Part shown: positions 18,376-28,303 of the stretch, one piece after another
Position numbering within the stretch: the stretch's first letter is position 1
Layout of the letters: the number at the start of each line of letters is the position of its first letter
NCBI GenBank assembly: GCA_024516155.1
Contig: JAJJXM010000081.1
Location: forward strand, 1 to 64,000
Source: Pyronema omphalodes
Taxonomy: Eukaryota; Ascomycota; Pezizomycetes; Pezizales; Pyronemataceae
Direction of reading: 5' to 3'
Length of the DNA stretch: 64,000 bases
Notes under the pieces: model-generated
Databases searched by the model: none
What the model saw: the letters and a program-made list of their open reading frames with translations, nothing else
What the model was told of the DNA's origin: nothing
Program-made: the position numbers and the translations under genes

Positions 18376-21300
18376 ACCAGCTGCAAGAAGATGGCTCTGC
18401 CGCTGGTGGGAATATTATTGCTGATACATTGCTATTATCGGGCGCAAGTTTTACTGGAAAGTTAGAATGCAAACACCTTGTTCTCTCCTGTTCCTTGTTT
18501 TCCAATAACCGCTCCGTGAAAACAGTAGCGCTCGTTGACTGCGGCGCCACTGGTATCGCCTTTGTTGACCGCAATTTCGCCCGCCATCACAAACTCCCCC
18601 TAACCCCCCTATCCACCGCCCGAACGGTCGAAGTTATCGACGGCCGCCCCATATCCTCAGGAAAAATCACACACCTCGCCCAAGTAGAGTGGACCATCAA
18701 CGGCCACTCGGAAACCCTTCCCATGTTTGTGATCAAGCTGGGTCACTACCCGGTGGTGTTGGGTATCCCCTGGTTGAAGAAACACGATGTAACAATAAGC
18801 TTCAGTTCCAACACTGTAAGCTTCGACTCCCAATACTGCCTAAGGAACTGCACCCCGTTGCCTGTAAGCACAACCGGTGTCGAGGTCCTGGACTCGAGGC
18901 CCCCTCCCGCTGTCCACGAGCCCGACACAAACCCCATGCCGGAGTTAGAAGACTCGGTCCCCGACCCCCCGGACGAAACACCAATAGCGATCTCAAGTCT
19001 AACCATCTCTGACTTCAAAGAAATGGTAGAAGACGAAAGCCTGACAGTGTTCTCGCTATCGTTGGATGAAATCACCGTCGCCCTACAAGACAAGCCTCCC
19101 CTCACGGATGACGAACTGAAAGACATGATCCCCGAAGAGTATCATGACTACCTCGATTTATTCAAGGAGGTCAACGCGAAGGAACTTCCCCCACACCGAC
19201 CCTACGACCACAAGATCCCACTGAAAGAGGGATTTGTCCCCCCCTTTGGCCCGCTATACTCGCTGTCACGCAACGAGTTGCAGACGCTGAAAACGTGGCT
19301 CGATGAGAATTTGGAGAAAGGATTTATACAACGCTCCCAATCACCAGCCGCCTCGCCGATATTATTCGTGAAAAAATCAGATGGATCCCTACGCCTGTGT
19401 CTCGATTACCGAAGACTGAATGAAGGTACCGAGAAGAACCGGTACCCGCTGCCATTGATACAGGAAACGATCATGAATCTTTCCAAAGCTCAATACTTTA
19501 CAACCCTTGATGTCCGCAGCGCTTATAACCTTATCCGAATGGCAGAGGGCGAAGAATGGAAGACGGCCTTCCGCACAAGGTACGGTCTATTTGAGTCGAA
19601 AGTGATGCCCTTTGGGCTCACCAACGCGCCTGCCGATTTCCAGGCATTTATAAATGATGTCCTGAAACCATACCTGGACCAGTTTTGTACGGCATACTTG
19701 GACGATATCCTCGTATTCTCCGAAACAAAGCCCGATCACACCGCACACGTTCGAAAGATCTTGGAACGACTCAAACAAGAAAAACTGCACTTGAAGCCAG
19801 AGAAGTGTAAGTTTGCTAAGGCAGAAGTACAGTACCTGGGCTACAACATCGGCCGCGAAGGCGCGCGCATGATGGATTCCAAAGTAGCCACAGTGAGAGA
19901 TTGGAAGGAACCAACCAATTTGAAACAGGTCCAAGAGTTCCTGGGCTTCGCGAATTTCTACCGAAGATTTATCAAAGACTACTCAAAAGTGGTCTCCCCT
20001 CTGACGGCTCTGACCAAAAAGAAAGATGGTAAAGCAATCCCCTTTACCTGGGGTAAAGATCAGCAAAGCGCTTTCGACCGACTGAAGGATGCATTTACAT
20101 CAGCACCGATTCTCAAGCACTTCGACTACGAGAAACCGATTTTAGTAGAAACAGACGCATCTGACTATGTGTCTGCTGGAGTCTTATCACAATACGACGA
20201 CGATAACGTGTTACACCCCGTCGCATTTTATTCCAAGAAGCATTCCCCGGCAGAATGCAACTACGAAATCTATGACAAGGAACTATTGGCAATAGTTCGT
20301 TGCTTCGAGGAATGGCGTCCCCACTTGGAGGGCTCCGCCTTCCCTATAAAAGTATTGACGGACCATAAGAATCTCGAATACTTTATGACGACAAAGCTGC
20401 TCAACAGACGACAAGCACGCTGGTCCTAATTCCTGTCTCGGTTCAACTTTGTGATCACCTATCGACCGGGAACGTTGGGAGGAAAACCGGACGCCCTGAC
20501 AAGACGAGCCGCCGACCTCCCGGAAGAGGGAGACGAACGCATACTGGCGAACCAGGAAGCTGTTCTAAAGCCACAAAACTTTCAGTTATGCATGACCCCG
20601 CCCATGAAACTTGCACCTTCCGAAGTAGACCTCCTGTTCACAGAAGGTTACAAGACAGATTCATTCCCCAACCGAGTGTTGGCCATGCTGGAAGACGGTA
20701 CACAAATCTGTAAGGACATATCACTCGCCGATTGCTCCGTGTTGGAAAACAGATTGTACTACCGAGATTGCCTCTATGTCCCTGCGCTGGATAAACTCCG
20801 ATTGAAACTACTACAAGATCACCACGACCCCCCCACCATGGGACACCCGGGCCGTGCAAAGACTTTCGAACTCCTCGCCAGGAATTATTACTGGTTGCCA
20901 CGAGTACGGCCTTCCATCCCCAAACCGACGGCCAAACAGAGAGAATTAACGCGGTTACTGAGCAATATCTCCGCGCGTACGTCTGTTATTTACAAGACGA
21001 TTGGAAGAAATTTTTACCACTGGCAGAATTTGCTGCAAAAAACCAAGTATCGGATACAACGTCGCTGTCTCCGTTCTACGCTATATACGGCCGACACCCC
21101 AAATGCTCTTTCGAACTGGAAATCAGGACAGACAATCCTGAAGAAGTGAAAGCGAACGAGGTAGCGGAAAGGATGTCCCACATCAATGACGTCTTACGTT
21201 CGGAAATGAAATACGCCCAAGCCCGCCACATAGAAGCCGCCGACAATTCCCGACTCCCCGCGCCGGCCTTCAAACCAGGAGACCTAGTATGGCTGGACGC

Positions 21301-21715
21301 CCGCAACCTCAGAACCCGCCGCCCCTCAAAGAAACTGGAAAACAAACACCTAGGCCCCTTCACCGTGTTGCGACCCATTGGATCCCACGCCTATGAATTG
21401 GATATACCGGAAACAATGAAACATCATAGGACCTTCCCCGTGTCCCTACTAAACCCAGCCCCTTCGGACCCTCTCCCTGGCCAGATTATCCCACCGCCCC
21501 TACCGGTAGTAGTAGACGGCGAAGAAGAATGGTTCGTGGATGAAATTCTGGATAGCCGTTGGTCAAGAGGAAACTTGCAGTACCTCGTCAAGTGGACCGG
21601 CCATGACTCTCCAACCTGGGAACCGGAAATGAACCTATCCGAAACTGAGGCCGCTGAGAAATTCCATCAGCTATACCCAGACAAACCTTCTCCTCTCGTA
21701 GGAACTCGAGCCTAA
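18351..21715 (+). pseudogene. pol: pol with nonsense codon and integrase deletion (GypA-1)
   Basis: Protease VDCGATGIAFVD and [50 protein letters not shown]; connection [12 protein letters not shown]; RNase [16 protein letters not shown] to TAA at 20427-20429 truncates RNase H (RQARWS*). Integrase starts (HH..GHPGRAKTFELLARNYYW), then ~385 bp are missing at about 20893. This removes the CxxC pair and the two catalytic Asp residues and shifts the frame. The C-terminal part resumes at ~21146 with GPF and a chromodomain (EWFVDEILDSRWSRG to TWEPEMNLSE). Not functional. Confidence 0.9.
18363..18369 (+). promoter_or_regulatory. GGGAAAA -1 frameshift site (GypA-1)
   Basis: Gag-frame parse is G GGA AAA followed by GAA TAA. 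The pol frame (-1) is open from 18351, so the overlap that can be used is only 25 nt and contains this heptamer. Confidence 0.65.
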
Positions 21716-21727
21716 CGGGGGGGGTAC

Positions 21728-22262
21728 TGTCACGGCACATGGCTGACGAGCCGTTGTGTTGCGTCATCATTGTGTTGTCGTGGTTGTTGATTGACATCGT
21801 GCCGTTGTCTGGCCGTGTTGTGTTGTGTTGCTGTTGTGTTGTTGTGTTGTTGTGTGTGCCGTGCCGTTGTGACTGGTAGACCGATTGATGATGGATGACG
21901 TACCACGAGCTGGAGAGCTGTGGCGTCGCAGGTGAATTGATGGAGAACGGAAGCTTCAGGTAGCGATGTTGGATGACGGCCCAGCAAGAGTGCTGGCCGC
22001 CCCTTTGTACATAAGGAGGCTTGCCTCCCCGTTGTCGAGATTCTCCATCGAACGTCTTGTGTCTTTCCCTTGCTCCGAATAAAGACTTCTTCTTCCAGTC
22101 CTACGTCACTCTTGTCCTTGTCCCTGTTCCTGTTTCGTGTGCCGTCCGTCTGACGAGCACTTCGGTCCTTGTCCTGCCGTTCCCCGTCCCGGAACCCGCC
22201 TAGTCCCTCTTGCCGGTAGTGTTCAGTGTGTTCTTTGAACGACCGTTCCTAGTTCCCTGACA
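21728..22262 (+). repeat. 3' LTR of GypA-1 (535 bp)
   Basis: Preceded by a G-rich tract (AACGGGGGGGGTAC). Same length as the 5' LTR and ends CCTGACA, followed by TSD GAATT. Confidence 0.93.
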
Positions 22263-22537
22263 GAATTCTGGTGGGCGAAGGTAGTGGTTGCATATACCCC
22301 TGGTAGTCGGCGTATGTAGGTGGCGCATAGTGACTTTTCATCTGTGGGGGTGAAGATATGGAAATCGGGGTGTGTTGGCGGAAGTTTGGTGTGTTCGATA
22401 GCGGGTTCTTGCAGAAGTATAACGAGTGTTTTTGGGTTAGACGCAAATGATTGTAGTGCTGATGTTGTTGTAGCATGTCCTTTTGCGCAGTTCAGCAGCT
22501 GCACACATGCTGTGTGCATCTGTGTTGTGTTATTCAT
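22263..22537 (-). pseudogene. LINE ORF2, N-terminal start of APE endonuclease (Tad-L)
   Basis: ATG at 22537 (MNNTTQMHTACVQLLN). VILLQEP matches the endonuclease LQE-type motif. It is cut after FAHQN by GypA-1 and continues at 16222. The ORF2 start ATG overlaps the ORF1 stop as ATGA (22534-22537). Confidence 0.85.
22534..22537 (-). promoter_or_regulatory. ATGA overlap coupling LINE ORF1 and ORF2
   Basis: The ORF2 ATG (22537-22535) and ORF1 TGA (22536-22534) share two bases. Start-stop overlaps of this type support coupled reinitiation in other two-ORF LINEs. Confidence 0.6.
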
Positions 22538-24015
22538 AATTCTTCGGTTCTCATTGCGTCAGGTGTGGGTTGCCTGCTTGCTTCGGCTGCGGCAGGGGTG
22601 GTCTTGTTGATTTGGTCTATGTGCCTGATGCGGGTTGGGCACAGGGGGTCGTTTGCTTTGTGGGGTCCGTTGCAGTTTGAACATTTGATCGGTGGGTGGG
22701 TACAGGACATTCCAGCCCTGCATGATGGAATGGTGCATGGGTGGGTCCGGGTGCTGTGGTTCTGTGCACAGACGGCGCATGTAGGTTCGGGGGCTTTGCA
22801 CGGTCTGGGGTGGTGACCGAACTGTTGGCAGTTGGTGCATTGGGAGGATGGCTGCCAGGAGTGGTGTTCCCCTATCTTACAGAGGCGGTTACAGATTGCG
22901 AGTCTATTGGTTCCTAGTTTGTTCAGGTTGATGGTGCCAACGAGTGAGACTACTAGAGTGGATGCAGTCTTTTCTGCGCGGCGTTCATCGGGTACCAACC
23001 AGCGCGGGTCTTGTCCGAGGCGTAGGGAGGGATAGGTCGACTCGATTTCTGATCGGATGTAGGTGAGGCTAGCGTTGGTGGGGACATTGTGTAGAAGGAA
23101 TTTAGTCCAGCATTCGTTAATGCGAGCATCGGAGGGTCGGAAGTTGTTGGTGACGTTGGTGATAATCTGCAGGTATGGGGCGTAGGGTTCGGCCTTGGTG
23201 GTGGGGTTGGTAGTGAGGACAAGGCGGTTGTTGCTAGTTATGCGGGCCAGGATGAATGCAGGTGGGTTGATATCGGTAGAGTTTTTGATGCCAGTGTTGA
23301 TGGCGTTGAGTGCATGGTTGGCTGTGGGGTCGGCGTCTGCGATCTTTTCCTCGAGGGTAATGATAACCTCGCGGTCTACACGTGGGAGCGCTTTCGGGAT
23401 CAGGGTGGTAGGGGCTTTGTTGTTTTTCTTGGCTTGGACTGTGATGAATGGTTTTTCTTCGACAGCGGCAGAGAGTTTGGAGGCCAGGGAGGTATCACCG
23501 TACCAGACATTGGTGTATCCATTCTGGGGAGTGGGCTGGAAGAGGGGTACAGCAGGGGTGGGCGCGAGGACGATCGAGCGGCCCTGTACGGCAGGTGTCT
23601 TTCCGGTGGTCTTCATAGTGACAGGTTGCAGTTTGCGGATTTGATTGGTGAGGTCGGCAACGTGTCATTCGAGTTGGGCGATACGGTTGGCGCTAGCATT
23701 GTGAGCGTTGGCGAAGGCGTTTTCCATGCGGTCAAAGCGAGCAAGAATCTGGTTCAGGAAGGTGGGGTTGATTGAGTCAAACATGGTGGGAAGGTTGATG
23801 TCGTCCGGGGCAGTGTTGTTGAGGCGCTTGCGGGGGGAGCTAGTGCCGGTAGCAGGGATGCGTTGGGTTACTGGAGTTCCGTGGCGCGAAGGAGTGGGAG
23901 AGAAAATCTCTGACTGAGGGGGCTGAGTGCGGGAGACAGCGGGGGCCGCAGAGGCGGAGCGTTGCTGTTGCTGTTGTTGGTTTCCGAATAAAGTGGGGAG
24001 TTTTTGCTGGGACAT
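22534..24015 (-). pseudogene. LINE ORF1 with one nonsense codon (Tad-L)
   Basis: ATG at 24015 (MSQQKLPTLFGNQQQQQQ). The frame runs to TGA at 22534 with one internal TGA at 23665-23667; the same frame continues on both sides. Features: Gln-rich N-terminus, a helical segment (FLNQILARFDRMENAF), an RRM-like middle, and CCHC-type knuckles (CTNCQQFGHHPRPC, then CAVCAQNHSTRTHPC). It is the nucleic-acid-binding Gag-like protein of the LINE. It is clearly diverged from the Tad-S ORF1, so the two are different subfamilies. Confidence 0.87.
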
Positions 24016-24098
24016 TGTGTTCCCAAGCAAAGGAGAAAGCGAAGGGGTAAAAGCAATAGAGGAGGCTGTGCAACCTTAGACCGAGAAGTAAACTAATC

Positions 24099-25885
24099 TG
24101 ATCTTTGTTTATTGCGACTAGAGCTACTATGGCTATTGCGCTCCACCTACTTCATACCCATACCCTGCAACACCACAGTTGCTCTGGGATGCAACCACCC
24201 GCGCGACCTATAATACTATGTACAGGAGATCCGGCTATGCCCAGGGTATTTCAAACAAAAACAGAAACAAAACAAAACACATAAACCCTACAAAGGAAAC
24301 CTAAACTAGCCCTTCAAAAACAAACACAAACAAAGGAAAAGCTACGATTTTTACGCGGGTCAAGTGGGGAGTTTGTCAAGTGTGGAAAGATATTTGTGCA
24401 GTCATTAGAGCTCGCGCTCCATAGACAAATCGTTATCAGCGTCGGGGGCCTTGCCTTTCCCGGCCGGGAGAAGTTTGATCCGTACGGGGCAAAGAGGGTC
24501 GGTTGCTGGGTGAGCAGCACTGCAAAGAGCGCATTTCACAGGTGGGTGGGTGCAGGCTTTTCCGGCGCGACAGGAGGGGACAGGGCATTGGTGGTCCTTG
24601 GTGCTGTGTGGTTGGGCGCAGATAGCGCAAGTGGGTTTCTCCGCTTTGCAGAGAGAGGTGTGGTGGCCGTAAACCTGGCAGTTCCGGCACTGGGTGGTTG
24701 GTGTCCAGGAGAAGTATTCGGTAATCCGGCACCTGCGGTTGAAGAGAAGGAGAGTGTTGGTGCCGATTTGGTTGAGCTTAACCATACCGCTGAGGGCGAT
24801 TACCATCGTAGAGGCTTGTTTGTTGAGGCGGCGGTCGTCTGGGACTAGCCAGCGAGGCTCTTGCATGAGTTTGAGGGTGGGGTATGTTGATTCAATCATC
24901 TGTTTCACGCCTGCACCACTGCGGATGGTCGGGATGTTGTGGACTAGAAATTTAGTCCAGCGGCTGTTGGTGGTGCTGGAGATTGGCTTCATCCAGGGCA
25001 TTGCGGTGAGAAATATCGTCATGTATGGTTCGTATGCTGATGCGGGGGTTGTGGGGTTGGTCGTCAACACCAATTTGTTGTGGTCGTTGATCCTTGCAAG
25101 GGTAAGGGTGGGCAGGGGGATATCGTCGGAGGTTATGATGATATTGTTGAGGCCCTTCAATATGTTGGTGGCTGCCTCTTCCCGGCTCCTGTTGAGTTGT
25201 GGGTTGTCAAGTGTAATGATGATCTCCCTTTCGATGCGGGGGAGGGCTTTCGGGATGATGGGGGCCGGTGTCTGCTTCTTTTTCTTTCGTGACACCGTGG
25301 TGAATTGTTGGTCCTTGCCTGCAACTGATGCGCTGACGCGTTCAGCCCAGGTCAGGTTGCCGGTGGTTGGTCTCTGTGGTTTGGGGGCGGCTGGGGTGGG
25401 GGTCCGGGCGGTGGACCTTCCCCTTTCAGTCGGGTTGCCGGGTTGCATGTGGGGTACGGGGGTAGCGGTGAGTTGTCGGCGCGTACGGTTCAGCTCTGCC
25501 GTAATGGAGGCGACTTGTTTTTCGAGCTCGCGTATGCGGTTGGTGCTGGTGGCTTGCGAAGAAAGCAGGGCTTTCTCCATTCGCTCGACTTGTAGGGAAA
25601 GCTGGAGGAGGAGTTGGCGATCCGGTTCGGCGAGTGACACTCCGGCGATGGCTGGTCTGGGTTCATTATCGGCAGGTGGGATGGTGGGGCGTTTACGCGC
25701 TCCACTAGGTGTCGGTGTGGATCTTTCGGGGGACGGTGGAGGAGGGGACCCGACGTTAACGGTGTTCCTGAACCTGAAAGTGTCGAGATTGCGTTGAGAC
25801 ATGGTAGAGAATGTTCTCAACAAGATAAAGAGAGGAGTCTGTGCAACTACAGACGAGGAGAAAGGGGGGCAAGCACTGGATCGAA
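24099..25885 (-). mobile_element. Tad-S1, ORF1-only short LINE (1787 bp)
   Basis: Flanked by GATTAGTTTACT (minus sense) at 25886-25897 and 24087-24098. Contains a ~83-bp 5' UTR, intact ORF1 and a ~305-bp 3' UTR, with no endonuclease or RT. The last ~62 nt match the 3' tail of Tad-L. It is exactly as long as Tad-S2, which shows a discrete mobile family rather than a chance deletion. It lies head-to-tail with Tad-L. Confidence 0.9.
24405..25802 (-). CDS. ORF1 protein of Tad-S1 (intact, 465 aa)
   Basis: Starts MSQRNLDTFRFRNTV. A coiled-coil-like stretch (LLLQLSLQVERMEKALL to RIRELEKQVASITAEL, residues ~57-105) is followed by a Pro/Thr-rich linker and an RRM-like region (KALPRIEREIIITLDN onwards). 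Near the C-terminus there is a CX2CX4HX4C knuckle (CRNCQVYGHHTSLC) plus further Cys/His pairs. It is intact while nearly every pol gene around it is broken. The stop is TAATG; a ~20-codon ORF2 remnant starts at that ATG. Confidence 0.88.
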   Translation of the reverse strand: MSQRNLDTFRFRNTVNVGSPPPPSPERSTPTPSGARKRPTIPPADNEPRPAIAGVSLAEPDRQLLLQLSLQVERMEKALLSSQATSTNRIRELEKQVASITAELNRTRRQLTATPVPHMQPGNPTERGRSTARTPTPAAPKPQRPTTGNLTWAERVSASVAGKDQQFTTVSRKKKKQTPAPIIPKALPRIEREIIITLDNPQLNRSREEAATNILKGLNNIIITSDDIPLPTLTLARINDHNKLVLTTNPTTPASAYEPYMTIFLTAMPWMKPISSTTNSRWTKFLVHNIPTIRSGAGVKQMIESTYPTLKLMQEPRWLVPDDRRLNKQASTMVIALSGMVKLNQIGTNTLLLFNRRCRITEYFSWTPTTQCRNCQVYGHHTSLCKAEKPTCAICAQPHSTKDHQCPVPSCRAGKACTHPPVKCALCSAAHPATDPLCPVRIKLLPAGKGKAPDADNDLSMEREL

Positions 25886-27140
25886 AGTAAACTAATCGAT
25901 CACAGGCTGAATAAAGTTAAGGGTTTCGTCCTGAGGTATTCTGGTGTAGATAGGTATCTCGTAACAAGAGATCAAGTTGCTGATGCTTGAGGAGACGGTG
26001 GGAAGACCTAGCGTCTTTTATAGACTTTCGTCTACAAGTTCGCCCAGACTTCCCAAGGGAACCAACTTCCAAACTTAGCTTAGGAGATAAGACGTAAGTC
26101 AATTCTTTGACAAATCTGCAGATGGCTCGCATCATGCTGCATGCGCAATTATAGTAATTGCTCACTTGCATGATGACCCTCGTGTCAGATTAATCCTTGA
26201 CATTCCTCGCCGTGCTACCACACCTTCCAATCGGGTATTCGGGTTAACCGCGTAGTGGAGGGTTACTCCACTTCAGCGCATACTGCAATGACTCCTCTGA
26301 TAATGACATGTGAGTCATATATCCTATGAGTCATCTTGATCACAGATGTCCCTAGAGACACTCGATTGCGAGTGAAGGAATCTGACATCATACGGCATAC
26401 CATGCCCTACCGCGGCGCACTGCACCGGCACATTCCTGTCTGATGTCATTTGCCCCACCTGCGCGCACTTGCGCGCAGCCACACCTTGGTGTGTGCGCAA
26501 ACGCCGTCTTATCTTGCAGTTGGTAGTCATTGGCCTAAGGTTGCGTCATATCAGTTCCATCCAACAGTTTCCCTGAGTGTTGTTCCTTGCTGCAGAACGT
26601 CGTCTCATGCTAACGCAATCTTGACCCTTGTCCTGAGCTCCACTCCTGTTGACTGACTAGACTCTGCCTGCTTCCTTGACCGACTATCCGGCCAACTCGG
26701 ACCTCGGATGATCCTATTCGCCTGCCTTGCATGCTCCTGAGAATTCCCTCCTCTTACAAGCCCTCTGGTAGCCGTGCTTGGTGGAACACATCCTCAAGTA
26801 TAAGGAGGTGTTCCTTCCGATGGTCATCTGTTCTCCATCAGCGTCGTCTGTAGTTTTCTCATGGGTAAGTCGACACCCATGAGGTGAGTTGATACTCGTT
26901 CCCATCCATCTTTGATCGTCCCAAACTGACAGTGAATAACAGGTGGCGACGCCTCTGGCCGGGATCCTCGTGAGGTCCTTTCGGAAAGTCACGAATCACG
27001 TGACGTGGCTAGCTGGAGCTCCTCCTGGGGTTCCAGCCCGGGATACTAACCTTATTATTCATTCTCCTGTCGAGTTTGCCATGTTCTCGAAATGTTATAC
27101 ATGTTTCCTATTCTATACTCACACAATATAGGGTGTGACA
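25886..27140 (-). repeat. GypB-1 5' LTR, main part
   Basis: Minus sense begins TGTCACACCCTATATTGTGTGA with an inverted repeat at its tip. It includes a TCTATAAAAG-like TATA region and the inferred mRNA start motif CCTTAA(G/C)TTTAT. It ends at the LINE target. This 1.25-kb gene-less stretch is all LTR; the short open frames in it are chance. Confidence 0.9.
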
Positions 27141-27729
27141 GTCGGTGATTGGGAATTGGTTGGGGACCCGGGGTTAGAGGATAGTAGGGTGACCGGGGCT
27201 CTGGTTCGGGAGGTCGTTCCGTATCGGGGGTATGCGTTGGTTGAGGTTGACGCTGAGGAGAGACTTCAGGGAGGTTGGGTTTTCTGGGTTCTTCTGGGTT
27301 GGGTAGCGTCGTGTGGGTCTCGTCGTAATTGGTGTGTTCGGGGATTCTCGCGGGGATGCGGCATCGTGAGGAGTGCTGGGTTTGGTTGACGAGGAATCCG
27401 CATTGATGGCAGATGCATTGTCCTTGTTTACATCGTCGGCAGGCTTTTCGGGGGTTAAGTCGTTGGGTTCGGATGACTTCGTCGAGTTTGGGGCAATGGG
27501 TTTCGCCACAGTAGCAGTGGTCCGACCGGTATCCGTTTTCTCCAGGAGGATTATAGGGGTTTTTCTGATTTTTTTGTTCTTGGTGAGTGGTACACTGGTT
27601 CTCGGGACAGAAGGTCCAGTGCAGGTTTTCGTGGGTTATATTGAAGAAAGGTAGGGGAAATGTCAGATCGTGGTTGGGGATCATCGTCTCTTCCGAGGAG
27701 GTGCACTCCTGCGGGGAATCGTTTCTCAT
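27141..27729 (-). CDS. ORF3, Cys/His-rich protein, C-terminus cut off (GypC-2)
   Basis: ATG at 27729, two bases after the pol TAG (27732-27734), in the same relative frame as ORF3 of GypC-1. Shared pattern: LHW(S/T)FC....C..H, C.CG..H.P.L..VIR, (M/L).P.KAC, then C..CxFLVN. Outside this ~80-residue block the two proteins share little, apart from Pro/Glu richness. The authentic sequence ends at 27141 where the GypB-1 LTR starts, so presence of a membrane segment cannot be checked. Role unknown; conservation of the Cys/His positions argues for a zinc-binding domain. Confidence 0.75.
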
Positions 27730-27731
27730 TG

Positions 27732-27885
27732 CTAGTTTTGGGGTGCTGGTTCTCGGGGGTATTTCCGGTGGAAGTCCTGGGTGGCTTCTAGGGAGTTGTT
27801 GAACCTGCCGGAGGGATACCAGGTCTTATCCTCATCGTGGAATCCCTTCCAGTTGACCTTAACTGTAGTTGTTTGCGGTCGTAGC
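27732..27885 (-). pseudogene. pol: pol C-terminus: chromodomain end (GypC-2)
   Basis: KVNWKGFHDEDKTWYPSGRF is the C-terminal half of a chromodomain, matching GypC-1 (VKWTGFHYPDTTWYP). The N-terminal half is at the far side of GypE. A 1-nt deletion lies near 27860 when the two sides are joined. Confidence 0.8.
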
Positions 27886-28278
27886 TGTAACGGGACAGGC
27901 ACGAGGGAACGTCCAAGGTACGCAGTGTCCAGGACAGAGGGCAGGAACAGGAACATAGAGCAAGAGAAGGAGATACTGGAAGGAGGAGGCAGAGGTCAAG
28001 ACGAAGACAAGACTGGAGGAGTAGGAGTTGTCAAGGTAACTAGATTGCTAAGAACCTAATGCATGTGATAACAATGTGACGCTTGTTCTGATGAAACGAA
28101 GTAACATAACTAAGACAGACAAGGAAGGTGATAAGGAAAGGATAGACTAGTGCGTTGCGGCTGTGAGGGTGGCTGAGCTGGTGCTGACATTTGATGTGGC
28201 GCAACCCTGCGGCTGTGCTCGATGACAGTGCAGGCTAAGGCAATCCAGAATATGGGTGACGATGCTGGAGCCGTGATG
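27886..28278 (-). repeat. 3' LTR of GypE with a ~146-bp deletion
   Basis: Compared with the 539-bp 5' LTR, the segment holding the TATA box and mRNA start is missing. The breakpoint lies in a repeated AAGAACCTAA. The terminal TG (minus sense) is also mutated at 28277-28278. Confidence 0.85.
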
Positions 28279-28303
28279 GGAACCCCCTCTTAGGCACGAG
28301 TTC

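Larger units (their letters stand above)
16228..22262 (+). mobile_element. GypA-1, complete Ty3/Gypsy element with two LTRs
   Basis: The 535-bp LTRs (16228-16762 and 21728-22262) differ at about 11 sites by eye. TSD GAATT lies at 16223-16227 and 22263-22267. Removing the element rejoins LINE ORF2 as FAHQN|SCLGTKL. It carries ORF0, gag, and a defective pol. Confidence 0.95.
12503..24086 (-). mobile_element. Tad-L, full-length LINE with APE endonuclease, RT and RNase H
   Basis: It is flanked by GATTAGTTTACT (minus sense) at 24087-24098 and 12491-12502. Without GypA-1 and its duplicated GAATT it is about 5.54 kb, the usual size for a Tad1/I-like LINE. ORF1 has a coiled-coil-like N-terminus and zinc knuckles; ORF2 has APE, YVDD RT, RNase H and a C-terminal Cys/His finger. 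It has no poly(A) tail; the 3' end is a conserved ~62-nt tail also found in Tad-S1 and Tad-S2. The stretch 12503-12684 is 3' UTR. Confidence 0.9.
8892..27140 (-). mobile_element. GypB-1, Ty3/Gypsy element carrying two LINEs in its 5' LTR
   Basis: The LTR begins at 27140 inside GypC-2 ORF3 and is split by Tad-S1 and Tad-L at one site (25886-25897 and 12491-12502). It ends at 12391 and is followed by the self-priming site, gag and pol. Pol is cut at 8892 by GypA-0, so the 3' half lies outside the window. The LTR pieces total about 1355 bp against 1357 bp in GypB-2. Confidence 0.88.

Noticed and set aside
23665..24030. A separate small gene at 23665-24030
   Set aside because: It is in the same frame as ORF1 at 22534-23616 and is separated by one TGA only, so it is the N-terminus of Tad-L ORF1.
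26324..26992. Short open frames of 68-92 codons in the GypB LTRs (also at 31773-32551 and 41104-41882)
   Set aside because: They recur only because the LTR is repeated; there is no shared codon-level conservation or known domain.
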